Part shown: positions 1 through 7,455 of the stretch, piece after piece | Layout: each line of letters opens with the position of its first letter | Position numbering within the stretch: the first letter of the stretch is position 1 | NCBI RefSeq assembly: GCF_021261325.1 | Contig: NZ_JAJSBI010000024.1 | Coordinates: 112,387 to 176,386 of the forward strand | Source: Streptomyces guryensis | GTDB lineage: Bacteria > Actinomycetota > Actinomycetes > Streptomycetales > Streptomycetaceae | Length of the DNA: 64,000 bases | Direction: 5' to 3' | The notes under the pieces: model-generated | Databases searched by the model: none | Seen by the model: only the letters and a program-made list of their open reading frames with translations | What the model was told of the DNA's origin: nothing | Position numbers and translations under genes: made by a program

Positions 1-195
1 GTGCTTGCCGGTGCCGAACAGTTCGGCGGCCAGGTCCCTGACCTCGTCGCTGACCTCGGACTCCCATCGGCCCGGTGCCACGATCCCCCGGTCGGTCACT
101 TCGTCGAACAGCGCCACGGCCTTGCGCTCGGCCTCGATCAGGTTGAGCGCCCTGGTCTCTTCGTCAACGTCCGTGGGGACGACGGCCTCACTCAT
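1..195 (-). CDS. M24 family metallopeptidase-like protein, N-terminal part (runs off left edge)
   Basis: The gene starts at ATG 195 (protein begins MSEAVVPTDV) behind a GGAGG ribosome site and leaves the window at base 1, so only about 65 residues are visible. The visible stretch, rich in E/D with an EVSDEVRDLAAELFG segment followed by TGKH, resembles the N-terminal lead-in of actinobacterial M24 (aminopeptidase P/creatinase-like) proteins, where a WHKR motif usually follows. The metal-binding residues lie outside the window, so activity cannot be judged. It lies 2 bp after the stop of the PanE-like gene in the same direction and is probably co-transcribed with it. Assignment rests on a short segment only. 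Confidence 0.6.
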   Translation of the reverse strand, partial: MSEAVVPTDVDEETRALNLIEAERKAVALFDEVTDRGIVAPGRWESEVSDEVRDLAAELFGTGKH

Positions 196-197
196 GA

Positions 198-1145
198 TCA
201 CACCTCCATAGGACCGGTACGGTCTGCCCGGCTCAACGCCTGTTGGTATACGCATAGTTGGGTGTACGCGAGGCCGAGCAGCGGAGTGTCGACTCCGTGT
301 TCGGCGCCTCGCTCGACCAGGTCGCCGAGGATGTGGTCGGCCTCCACGGGGCCTCCGCGCAGCAGGTCGCGGTAGAGCGAGGAGGCCGTGGTCGAGCCCG
401 GTTCGGTGAGTGTCGCCCGCGCCCGGCGCAGTGCCTCGGCACGGGCGGGATGCCCGCAGGCGGCGGCGACGGCCGCGCACTCCGCGACCACCCGCCCGGC
501 GAAGTCCGCTCCGCCCGGGGCCGCGACGACCTCGCCGACCAGGCCGCGCATCAGACAGGTCACCGCGCCGACGGCTGCCACGTACACCCACTTCTCCCAC
601 ATCTCCTGCCGGATGCCGGGCGAGGGCCGCGCGGTGAAGCCCACGCCGTCCAGCCAGGGACCGAGTGCGGGGAGCGCGGCCGGGCCCGGGGTCTGCCAGG
701 GGCCATAGCGCAGTTCCTGCTGGCCGCCCAGCTGGCGGACGCCGCCGTCCGGGTCGAGGGTGGTGGTGATCAGGCAGACCCCGCCCGCGACCCGGTGGCC
801 CCCGTACTTCTGCTCCAACAGGTGCGCGTGGCGCAGGCCGTTGAGCACGGGCAGTATCACCGTGCGGGGGCCGACTGCGGGCGCGATGTCCTCGACGGCC
901 TGTTCCAGGGTGTACGCCTTGACCGTGAGCAGCACCAGGTCGTACGGCTCGGTCAGGTCCCGGGCGGTGACCGGCTTCGGGGCCAGTCGCACACTCCCGT
1001 GCGGGCTGCGGATCATCAGTCCGTGGGCGCTCAGCTGGGCGGCACGTCCCGGCCGTACCAGGAAGGTCACGTCACGACCCGCTTCGAGCAGCCGTCCCCC
1101 GAAGTAGCCGCCGGTGGCGCCGGCTCCGACGACGAGTGCTCTCAC
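198..1145 (-). CDS. Ketopantoate reductase (PanE/ApbA)-like NADPH-dependent 2-keto acid reductase
   Basis: A 315-residue protein with the N-terminal dinucleotide-binding motif GAGATGGYFGG (about residues 6-16), the VKAYTLE segment carrying the conserved Lys of the family, and a helical C-terminal domain with EKWVYVAAVGAVTCL. Length fits the ketopantoate reductase family, which reduces 2-dehydropantoate or related 2-keto acids with NADPH. The start is GTG 1145, which overlaps the stop of the upstream gene by 4 bp (GTGA), so translation is probably coupled. In this setting it more likely reduces a pathway 2-keto acid than makes vitamin B5: it sits among oxygenases, ferredoxins and an RraA-like aldolase that could supply or consume 2-keto acids. 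Substrate unknown. Confidence 0.85.
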   Translation of the reverse strand: MRALVVGAGATGGYFGGRLLEAGRDVTFLVRPGRAAQLSAHGLMIRSPHGSVRLAPKPVTARDLTEPYDLVLLTVKAYTLEQAVEDIAPAVGPRTVILPVLNGLRHAHLLEQKYGGHRVAGGVCLITTTLDPDGGVRQLGGQQELRYGPWQTPGPAALPALGPWLDGVGFTARPSPGIRQEMWEKWVYVAAVGAVTCLMRGLVGEVVAAPGGADFAGRVVAECAAVAAACGHPARAEALRRARATLTEPGSTTASSLYRDLLRGGPVEADHILGDLVERGAEHGVDTPLLGLAYTQLCVYQQALSRADRTGPMEV

Positions 1146-1642
1146 ACCACGGCCATTCCGCGCTCGTCGCGTCGCTCCACCGGCGGCCAGGGGGCGCGCC
1201 GGGAACGGCTGAGCGTGTCGGCGGCATCGGCGACGATGTCGTCCGCCATCCGCGCCAGGAGCAGCGCGTCGTCGGCGAAGCGCTCGGGGTCGTCGATTCC
1301 GCCGACCTTCAACAGGGCGACGGCATCGCGCAGTTGCCGACCGAGCCAGTCCAGTGGATCGTGCGCCAACTCGTCGTCGTACAGGCGCTTGCGGCCCTCG
1401 CCGTTCGGCATCTCCGGGTGCCAGTGCATCCGGTCCTGGGCCCCGGGTGCTGATTCCAGCAGGTCGAAACGGCATACGCCCCGGGTGATGGAGAAGGCGC
1501 GCGAAGCGTAGATCGAACCGGGGAGCGTATCGGGCTCATTGATCCGCAGTTCGAGGCGGACGCCGCATTCACGGCCGTCCTGCAGTCGATTCGGATTGAG
1601 GAAGTCCAGCCCTTCCACACTCACACACAGCCTGTTCGCCAT
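1142..1642 (-). CDS. Uncharacterised protein with HWHP motif
   Basis: I do not recognise the family. The protein (166 residues from ATG 1642; ATG 1654 is the alternative, neither with a clear ribosome site) starts MANRLCVSVEGLDF, has a central CRFDLLESAP segment, an HWHPEMPNGE motif around residue 85, and an Asp/Glu-rich helical C-terminal half. The two histidines four residues before an Asp/Glu-rich stretch might bind metal, but that is only a guess. It overlaps the PanE-like gene by 4 bp and follows the ferredoxin gene in the same direction with a 155-bp gap that may hold its own promoter. Its place suggests a role in the same pathway. Confidence 0.7.
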   Translation of the reverse strand: MANRLCVSVEGLDFLNPNRLQDGRECGVRLELRINEPDTLPGSIYASRAFSITRGVCRFDLLESAPGAQDRMHWHPEMPNGEGRKRLYDDELAHDPLDWLGRQLRDAVALLKVGGIDDPERFADDALLLARMADDIVADAADTLSRSRRAPWPPVERRDERGMAVV

Positions 1643-1797
1643 ATGAATTCGCATGACATACAGAACAGCAGAGCAGCACCGAAAGTGTCAACGACGGCCC
1701 AGGGAAATGGAATTGGCCGGAAAATTGGAAGGCCGGTGGCGCGGCCGTGAATTCTCCACGGCCGCGCCACCGGCAGTAACTCACACCGGACATACCT

Positions 1798-2175
1798 TCA
1801 GGCGCGCGGTACCGGTAGCCCGTTCCGGATGCGGTGTTCCCGGAAATCAGCGTGCTGGCCCGCCACCACGCTCATCGGTGACAGCGGTCGCGCCGAACAC
1901 AGCAGTGCGAAGCCTGCCGCCTCGTCGACGGGGTAGAAACGGCGCGCCGTGGAGTGCTCGGCGCTTCCTTCCTCGATGCGGGCCGCACAGGTCGTGCACC
2001 ATCCTTGGCGGCATGTCCGGGGGAGTCGCATGCCGTACCGTTCGGCCGCATCGAGAAGAGATTCCCCCCGATGCGCATAGATGGTCGAGACCGTCCCCCC
2101 GTACTGGATACGTATCTCGTAACCGGGTTCGTCAGGGGTGGCCGAAGGGCTTGTTCCGGCTCCAGGGAGCGTCAC
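1798..2175 (-). CDS. Plant-type 2Fe-2S ferredoxin
   Basis: A 125-residue protein with the classic plant-type [2Fe-2S] pattern CRQGWCTTC (C-x4-C-x2-C) and a fourth Cys in FALLCSARP, preceded by a beta-grasp-like segment (YEIRIQYGG, GESLLDAAERYGM). Such ferredoxins pass single electrons to oxygenases. GTG 2175 is chosen because GAGG lies 8 bases upstream; GTG 2184 is possible. The start overlaps the 3' end of the RraA-ferritin gene by 44 bp in another frame, so the two are probably co-translated. It is a likely electron donor for the di-iron proteins next door (AurF-like oxygenase or the ferritin-like domain). Confidence 0.88.
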   Translation of the reverse strand: MTLPGAGTSPSATPDEPGYEIRIQYGGTVSTIYAHRGESLLDAAERYGMRLPRTCRQGWCTTCAARIEEGSAEHSTARRFYPVDEAAGFALLCSARPLSPMSVVAGQHADFREHRIRNGLPVPRA

Positions 2176-3640
2176 CGATCTCACCTCGCTTGAAATGTCC
2201 GGACGGGCGTGCCACACCGTCCCGTTCCATGCTGAGCAATTCGATGAACCAGGCCTCGTGCTCGATCTCCTCGTTGAGGATGCGCATGGCAAGCTCGTAC
2301 GTCCTGGGGTCCTTTCCGAAGGTCATGTCGCAGATTTCCCACCACGAGCGCACTGCGCAGCGCTCGGCTTCGAGAAGTACCGTGAGGATTTCCACGGAGT
2401 TCGCCGGACTCGTCGCGTCGTCACCGTCGTTCCCCCAGGTCATCCGCCCGTTGTTGGTGTTGGGCAGATAGGCGTCCGGGCAGCCGGCCCGGTCGGCGAA
2501 GTCCCGGATGTCGAACGGGATCGTGCCGCCCAGCTCGAAGATCCGAGGGGTGATCAGCTCGAAGTGCGAGCGGTCCTCCAGGCGCGCATCCTCGGCGATC
2601 GCCTTGTAGTCCTCCTTGCCCGCCAGGAAGTGGCGCAGCACGGTGTAGTAGTAGTACGTCGTGAACTCGGCGGCGGCCGCGTCGATCAGCTTCTCGCGCA
2701 GCGCGATGACGTCCACGCCGCGCTCCTCCAGTTGCTCCACGCCCGCACGGCGGGTCAGGTCGCCCTCCGCCACCCGCCCCTGGTACGGGCGCGCGCCGGC
2801 CCTGACCCCGGCCGGGCGAGCCGGGGTCAGGGCCGGAGCCGACACCTGTGCGCGCTCGGCCTGTTGGGCGGCCTTGCGCTCCCCGCAGCAGCCACTGTCG
2901 CCGCTCTGCACAGCGCGGGCCCCGCCCGGTGAGGAGCTGAGTTCGCGCTTCTCCCCGTTGACCAGGTACCGGTCGAAGGCCTCCAGCGGGCTCATGCCCG
3001 AGCGCACTGCGTCGCGCAGTGCCTCCTCCTTGACCGCCACCTCGACCGCCTCGTCCGCCACCTTCGCGGCGACCTCCCGGGGCACGATCACCACGCCCGA
3101 GGCGTCGGCCACCAGATAGTCGCCGGGGGCGATCCGCACGCCTTCGATGTGCACCGGCTCCTTGCCCCAGGTGACCCAGTCCCCACGCTGGATGAACCCC
3201 TGGGGCCGGACGAACCGGGAGATCACCGGGAAGCCCATCTCGTGCACCGAGTGCAGGTCGCGGGCACCGCCGTCGATGACCGCGCCCGCCGCGCCCCGGG
3301 CCTGCAGCGCGGTGATGGACAGATCGCCGAATATGGAGGCGTCGATGCCGTTCATCTGCACCACGGCGATGTGGTCGGCCGGCACCGAGCTCAGCATCTC
3401 GAACAGGCCCCGCGCGCTCTTGCCGTGGGACACCGCCAGCGGATTCGGCACGCACTCGACGGGGTACGCGGGCCCGACCATCCGCATGCCGGGGTCCTCG
3501 AACAGGAAGTCGCCGGAAAGGCTCTGTTTCACATAACCGAGTCCGTCGAGAATGTCGGTCAACGCCCCGGTATAGGCCTGGCGCAGTTTGTCCACAATCT
3601 CCGAGTCGACGGCCCACTGTCCGTTGGTGACATCACCCAT
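2132..3640 (-). CDS. RraA-like aldolase fused to a thioferritin-like (DPSL) ferritin domain
   Basis: One uninterrupted 502-residue frame holds two domains. Residues about 15-225 match the RraA/4-hydroxy-4-methyl-2-oxoglutarate aldolase family: GDLSITALQARGAAGA followed by VIDGGARDLH, with the Arg-Asp pair near 127-128 that in HMG aldolases binds substrate and metal. A low-complexity linker (about 230-295) contains SGCCGE. Residues about 300-495 match DPSL/thioferritin ferritin-like proteins: AEFTTYYYY, EDARLEDRSHFE and NEEIEHEAWF give the Glu/His di-iron ligands, and Cys in GCPDAYLP and AERCAV match the Cys pair typical of that family. ATG 3640 has AAAGGGG at good spacing; ATG 3646 and TTG 3649 are too close. 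Reaction unknown; possibly iron- or peroxide-linked aldol chemistry. I know of no characterised protein with this fusion. Confidence 0.85.
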   Translation of the reverse strand: MGDVTNGQWAVDSEIVDKLRQAYTGALTDILDGLGYVKQSLSGDFLFEDPGMRMVGPAYPVECVPNPLAVSHGKSARGLFEMLSSVPADHIAVVQMNGIDASIFGDLSITALQARGAAGAVIDGGARDLHSVHEMGFPVISRFVRPQGFIQRGDWVTWGKEPVHIEGVRIAPGDYLVADASGVVIVPREVAAKVADEAVEVAVKEEALRDAVRSGMSPLEAFDRYLVNGEKRELSSSPGGARAVQSGDSGCCGERKAAQQAERAQVSAPALTPARPAGVRAGARPYQGRVAEGDLTRRAGVEQLEERGVDVIALREKLIDAAAAEFTTYYYYTVLRHFLAGKEDYKAIAEDARLEDRSHFELITPRIFELGGTIPFDIRDFADRAGCPDAYLPNTNNGRMTWGNDGDDATSPANSVEILTVLLEAERCAVRSWWEICDMTFGKDPRTYELAMRILNEEIEHEAWFIELLSMERDGVARPSGHFKRGEIGDAPWSRNKPFGHP

Positions 3641-3775
3641 CTTCATCAACCCCTTTGGTTCCGTAGCGGATTCTGTCGCATTTCTCGCGGACCCGGCAAC
3701 ATCCAGTGAGCCTTGCTCTGAATATCGACGGGCATTACTGTTCGATACATCCGAATCTCAGGCGGGAGGATTCTT

Positions 3776-4723
3776 ATGCCTGCTGAACCTGGTTCACAAC
3801 AGATGTATCGATCGAGTTTCTCCGGCTGGGAGAGGAGGTCGAGCGTCCGCGTAAAGCCCCAACGCGCCCTCGACGAACTCGAAGAGGGAAAAGTGTTCTT
3901 CCCGCCCGAGCTCGTCCCGGTGCTCTACCACCCCCTGGTCAGGGAACAGGACCAGCGGGTCATCAACAGTCTGCTGCTCCAACGGCTGCATGTGTACCTG
4001 GACTTCACCGCCGATCTGGAACAGCTGGTGGTCACGCCCGTCACCCAGCTGGTGAGCCGCCGGCGAAGCGGCTTCGAACTCCCCACGGCCATGCTCCGCG
4101 ACGCCTACAAGATATGTACGGACGAATCCTGGCACGCCCAGTTCTCAGACGACCTGCAGTGCCAGTTGATCACGGCGACGGGAGAATTACCGGAGGCGGC
4201 CGGGGAGCCCTATTTCCTGACCCGCCTCGGCACCGTGAAATCGGAACTCGAACCGTCGATGCGACCGCTCGCCGACCTCTTCTTCACCGTGGTGTCCGAG
4301 ACGCTGATATCCAGCATCCTTTCCGGTATTCCGAAGGACCAGCGGGTGTTCACGGCCGTACGGGAGACGATCGCCGACCACGCCGAGGACGAGGGCCGCC
4401 ACCATGCGTATTTCGCGCGGTTCTTCGAATACGCGTGGCCCCAGCTGACGCCGGGCCAGCAGGACCTGGTGGGCACGCTGCTGCCCGAGTTCATCGTGGC
4501 GTTCCTGCAGCCCGACCTCGCGGCGACGAGCGTCGTGCTACGGGCCACGGGCCTGGGCCCCGAGGCCGTACGGGGTGTGATGGAGGAGACATATCCGCTC
4601 GCGCGGGTACGGGCGGACATGCGGGCGGACTCGGCAGCCACCCTGCGGCTGCTGGATCGCCAGGGGGTCTTCGAGTCGGACAAGGTGGCTGACTCCTTCT
4701 TCCGATGCGGACTGCTGGAGTGA
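3776..4723 (+). CDS. AurF-like di-iron N-oxygenase
   Basis: A 315-residue all-helical protein of the p-aminobenzoate N-oxygenase AurF family, which uses a di-iron centre to oxidise amines to hydroxylamine, nitroso or nitro groups. Visible ligand motifs: E82 region (LEQLVV), E117-x2-H120 (DESWHAQF), E175 (VVSETLISS) and H202-x3-E206-x2-H209 (DHAEDEGRHH), the same spacing as the carboxylate/His set of AurF. GGAGG sits 6 bases before ATG 3776. It is transcribed away from the RraA-ferritin gene across a 135-bp gap and ends just before a strong hairpin terminator. With two ferredoxins and an aminotransferase nearby, N-oxygenation of a pathway amine is the simplest role. C- rather than N-oxygenation cannot be excluded. 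Confidence 0.85.
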   Translation: MPAEPGSQQMYRSSFSGWERRSSVRVKPQRALDELEEGKVFFPPELVPVLYHPLVREQDQRVINSLLLQRLHVYLDFTADLEQLVVTPVTQLVSRRRSGFELPTAMLRDAYKICTDESWHAQFSDDLQCQLITATGELPEAAGEPYFLTRLGTVKSELEPSMRPLADLFFTVVSETLISSILSGIPKDQRVFTAVRETIADHAEDEGRHHAYFARFFEYAWPQLTPGQQDLVGTLLPEFIVAFLQPDLAATSVVLRATGLGPEAVRGVMEETYPLARVRADMRADSAATLRLLDRQGVFESDKVADSFFRCGLLE

Positions 4724-4728
4724 GACGA

Positions 4729-4758
4729 ACCGGCCGTGCGAGGGCGCGCACGGCCGGT
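4729..4758. terminator. Bidirectional hairpin terminator
   Basis: A perfect 12-bp inverted repeat (ACCGGCCGTGCG and its complement) with a 6-base loop lies 6 bp after the stop of the AurF-like gene and 35 bp after the stop of the convergent MDR reductase gene. It probably serves both. Confidence 0.85.
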
Positions 4759-4793
4759 CTTCCGCTGGTCAGGACCGCCCCGCACGGCACCGG

Positions 4794-5753
4794 TCACGGT
4801 GCCGTGCTCCGTACGTCGAGCAGAATCTTTCCGACCGCGGTGCGGCCGATCAAGGCGTCCAGTGCAGCGGCGACCCGGGCGAGCGGATAGGTCTCGCACA
4901 CCGGGATCACCAGGTCCCCCTCGCGCAGTGCGCGCAGCGCCAGTTCGGTGCCCGCCCTGATGCGGTCCGGCGGTTCGGCGCCCCCTCCGTAACCGGCGAT
5001 GACGAGGTTCTTGCGGTAGACGGTGCGCAGGGACAGCATGCTGTCGGCGCCGGCGCTGGTGCCGTACGAGACCAGCCGCCCGTACTCCGCGAGGACATCC
5101 ACCGCGGCGCCCGTGAAGGCTCCCCCCAGGGCGTCGAAGACCATCGTGGGCACGAGGGGGTCCGCCGCCGCGGCGAGCTCTTTCGCGGACGCGGCGAGCA
5201 GCGGGGTGGCCCCCGTGGCGGCGACGGCCTGCAGCTTGTCGGCGCTGCCGGTCTGTCCCCACACCTGTGCGCCGGCCCCGCACGCCAGGCTGCAGACCGC
5301 CTGGCCGACCCCGCCCGCCGCGCCGAGCACCAACACCCGGTCGGTGTCCTCGATCCGGCCGACGTCCACAGTCGCCCGGATCGCGGTGGTGCCGACGACG
5401 GCAGCGCACGCGGCCGCTTCCAGGCTCACCCCGTCGGGCACCGGCACCAGCGCGTCCGGGTGCGCCACCACCTGCCCGGCCCAGGTGCCGTCCCGGACGA
5501 TGCCGAGCCCCCGGCCGTGCACGACGACCGGCCGGCCTTCCCACATTCCCGCGCCCTCGACGCCCAGGACACGAGGCCGGGCGGCCTGCCCGCCGACCGC
5601 ACCCTTGATGACGTAGGTGTCCAGCGGGTTGAGGGCGGCATAGTGCATGTCGACGACGACCTCGCCGTCGGACGGCTCACGCAGTTCCGTTTCGGCGACC
5701 AGGGGCGCGGCATCGAGGTCGACGAGCTGGGCGGCCAGGGTCCGTACTGTCAC
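4794..5753 (-). CDS. MDR-family NADPH:quinone oxidoreductase / enoyl reductase-like
   Basis: A 319-residue medium-chain dehydrogenase/reductase without the structural zinc Cys set: N-terminal GroES-like fold (AALNPLDTYVIKG, RVLGVEGAG), NADPH-binding motif GAAGGVGQ near residue 144, then the family C-terminal segment VGKILLDV. This places it in the zinc-independent quinone oxidoreductase/enoyl reductase branch, which reduces C=C bonds or quinones with NADPH. ATG 5753 overlaps the aminotransferase stop by 4 bp (ATGA), so the two genes are translationally coupled. Its exact substrate cannot be read from sequence. Confidence 0.85.
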   Translation of the reverse strand: MTVRTLAAQLVDLDAAPLVAETELREPSDGEVVVDMHYAALNPLDTYVIKGAVGGQAARPRVLGVEGAGMWEGRPVVVHGRGLGIVRDGTWAGQVVAHPDALVPVPDGVSLEAAACAAVVGTTAIRATVDVGRIEDTDRVLVLGAAGGVGQAVCSLACGAGAQVWGQTGSADKLQAVAATGATPLLAASAKELAAAADPLVPTMVFDALGGAFTGAAVDVLAEYGRLVSYGTSAGADSMLSLRTVYRKNLVIAGYGGGAEPPDRIRAGTELALRALREGDLVIPVCETYPLARVAAALDALIGRTAVGKILLDVRSTAP

Positions 5754-6910
5754 AGTCTCCTCCGGGAACGCGTCAGTCCTGCCCGCAGTGCGGCGATCGT
5801 CCTGGTGATGTCCGCCTCGGTCACCGAGCCCAGGTGCCCGATGCGAAAGGTGTTGCGGCCCAACGGCCGGAAGGTGCCGGCCTGCAGGAGTACGCCCTGC
5901 TCCGCGACGGCACTCAGCAGCGCGCCCTCTCCGAGCCCCTGCGGCACCTCGCCGACGGTGACGCCGTACGCCCGGTCTCGCTCCTGCGGTACCAGCAGCG
6001 GTACGCCGATGTCGGCCAAGCCCTCGTGGAGCAGGTCCCGCAGCGCGCGGTGCCGGCCGACGCGGGCCTGTCGGCCCTCCTCCAGCGCCAGCCGCAGCGC
6101 CTCGGACAGACCGAGTACGAGGTTCCCGGCCGGTGACTGGAAGTAGCCGAACTCGCCCCGCTCGGTGGCCGCCATGACGGGGAGCCAGGGGGCCAGGTCG
6201 AGGGAGTACGTGTGCGGTCGCCAGGCCCGCTCGCGCAACCGCCGCGCCGCCCGTGCGCTGAAGGCGTAGGTCGCCAGCCCCGCCGGTCCGGCCAGGCCCT
6301 TGGGCGGTCCGCCGAGATAGACGTCCAGGCCCCAGGAATCCAGTTCGATGTGTTCCGCGCCGATCGCCGAGACGCCGTCGACGAGGATCAACGCGTCGTA
6401 CTTCCGTGCCAGCCGGGCCAGTTCGGGAAGGTCGGCCCGTACCCCGCTGCTGGAGTCGACATGCGCGACCAGCAGCGCCTGGTGCTCCCGGCGGGCGAGG
6501 AGCTTCTCCAACAGCTCGGGGTCGGGTGCGCGCCCCACCGGGAACCGCGGGGCCCGGACCGGGATGTCGTGCCGCAGGCAGATGTCACGCCAGCGGTCGC
6601 CCCACATACCGGTCGAGGCGACCAGGACGGGGACACCGGGCTCCAGCAGACTCGCGGCGATGCTCTCCATGCCGTGCGTGCCACTGCCCGGCACGACCGC
6701 CACCTCGGCCGACGCGGAGCCGACCAGCCGGCGCAGCCGGGCAAGGCAGCGGCCGAACTCGGCGATGAACTCCCGGTCGGTCAGCGGCGGGGCCGGGGCG
6801 CTCATCCGCTGCAGCACCGAGGCGGGCGGCCGGGTGGGGCCGACCACCATCGCCAGCGGCGCCACCGGGCTGGTGCGGCCCGCCTCTTCTCGGGTCGCGG
6901 TCCGTGTCAC
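5750..6910 (-). CDS. PLP-dependent class V aminotransferase (alanine-glyoxylate type)
   Basis: A 386-residue fold-type I PLP enzyme of the class V group. Landmarks: PGSGTHGMES (phosphate-binding loop), VDGVSAIGAEH with the ring-stacking Asp, and GGPPKGLAGP with the Schiff-base Lys. The arrangement is closest to alanine-glyoxylate, serine-pyruvate and 2-aminoethylphosphonate-type aminotransferases, which act on small amino acids and 2-keto acids. GTG 6910 is chosen because GGGGGAG precedes it; the open frame extends further upstream (to 7081) but that part is Arg/Pro-rich and unlike the family. It could make the amine that the AurF-like enzyme oxidises, or interconvert keto and amino acids produced by the RraA- and PanE-like enzymes (inference). 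Confidence 0.87.
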   Translation of the reverse strand: MTRTATREEAGRTSPVAPLAMVVGPTRPPASVLQRMSAPAPPLTDREFIAEFGRCLARLRRLVGSASAEVAVVPGSGTHGMESIAASLLEPGVPVLVASTGMWGDRWRDICLRHDIPVRAPRFPVGRAPDPELLEKLLARREHQALLVAHVDSSSGVRADLPELARLARKYDALILVDGVSAIGAEHIELDSWGLDVYLGGPPKGLAGPAGLATYAFSARAARRLRERAWRPHTYSLDLAPWLPVMAATERGEFGYFQSPAGNLVLGLSEALRLALEEGRQARVGRHRALRDLLHEGLADIGVPLLVPQERDRAYGVTVGEVPQGLGEGALLSAVAEQGVLLQAGTFRPLGRNTFRIGHLGSVTEADITRTIAALRAGLTRSRRRL

Positions 6911-7043
6911 CGGTCTCCCCCTTCTGGGTCGGGTGTACGTTCCGGGCCGGCCGTCCCACGTGCGGAGGCCAGGGTGGGTGTGCGGCCCGAGCGCCGGGGC
7001 GGACAACTGCCCCGGCAGCCCGAGCCTGTTGGCGACGGGCGGG

Positions 7044-7424
7044 TCACCCGACCTCGTCGATCCACTCGGCGTAGTCCTCACGGAAGGGGGTGAAGATGTC
7101 CAGGGCGACCGACCGCTCGATCGCGTGCACCTGGTGCTCGACGCCGCCCTTCACCACGAAGCTGTCGCCCGCGACGGCCTCGAACTCCTCGGCGCCGGCC
7201 CGCACCCGGATGTGGCCCGACACGAGATAGGCGAGCTGCTCGTGCGGGTGGCTGTGCAGCGGGAACACCGACCCCTGCTCCATCACATGCTCGACCAGCA
7301 TGAGCTTGTCGTTGTACGAGAGCACGCGCCGCGTCAGGTTCGGGAACGCCTCCCGGCCCTTGACATCGGCCCCCTTCACGATGACGACGTCTGCGAATTC
7401 CTCGGTCTTACCGGCCGCGGTCAT
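7044..7424 (-). CDS. Small cupin protein
   Basis: A 126-residue single-domain cupin. The metal motif HSHPHEQ (about residues 56-62) and a later His in GVEHQVHAIE fit the two cupin motifs that bind Fe, Zn or Mn. ATG 7424 lies 7 bases after GGAGG; ATG 7430 is too close. Small cupins act as isomerases, lyases or dioxygenases, and in some pathways as ligand-binding catalysts for N-N bond formation. There is no methionyl-tRNA-synthetase-like fusion here, so the latter role is not supported. A 133-bp gap separates it from the aminotransferase gene. Confidence 0.85.
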   Translation of the reverse strand: MTAAGKTEEFADVVIVKGADVKGREAFPNLTRRVLSYNDKLMLVEHVMEQGSVFPLHSHPHEQLAYLVSGHIRVRAGAEEFEAVAGDSFVVKGGVEHQVHAIERSVALDIFTPFREDYAEWIDEVG

Positions 7425-7455
7425 GGTCATCCCTCCTTGTCGGTTCGGGCCCGGG

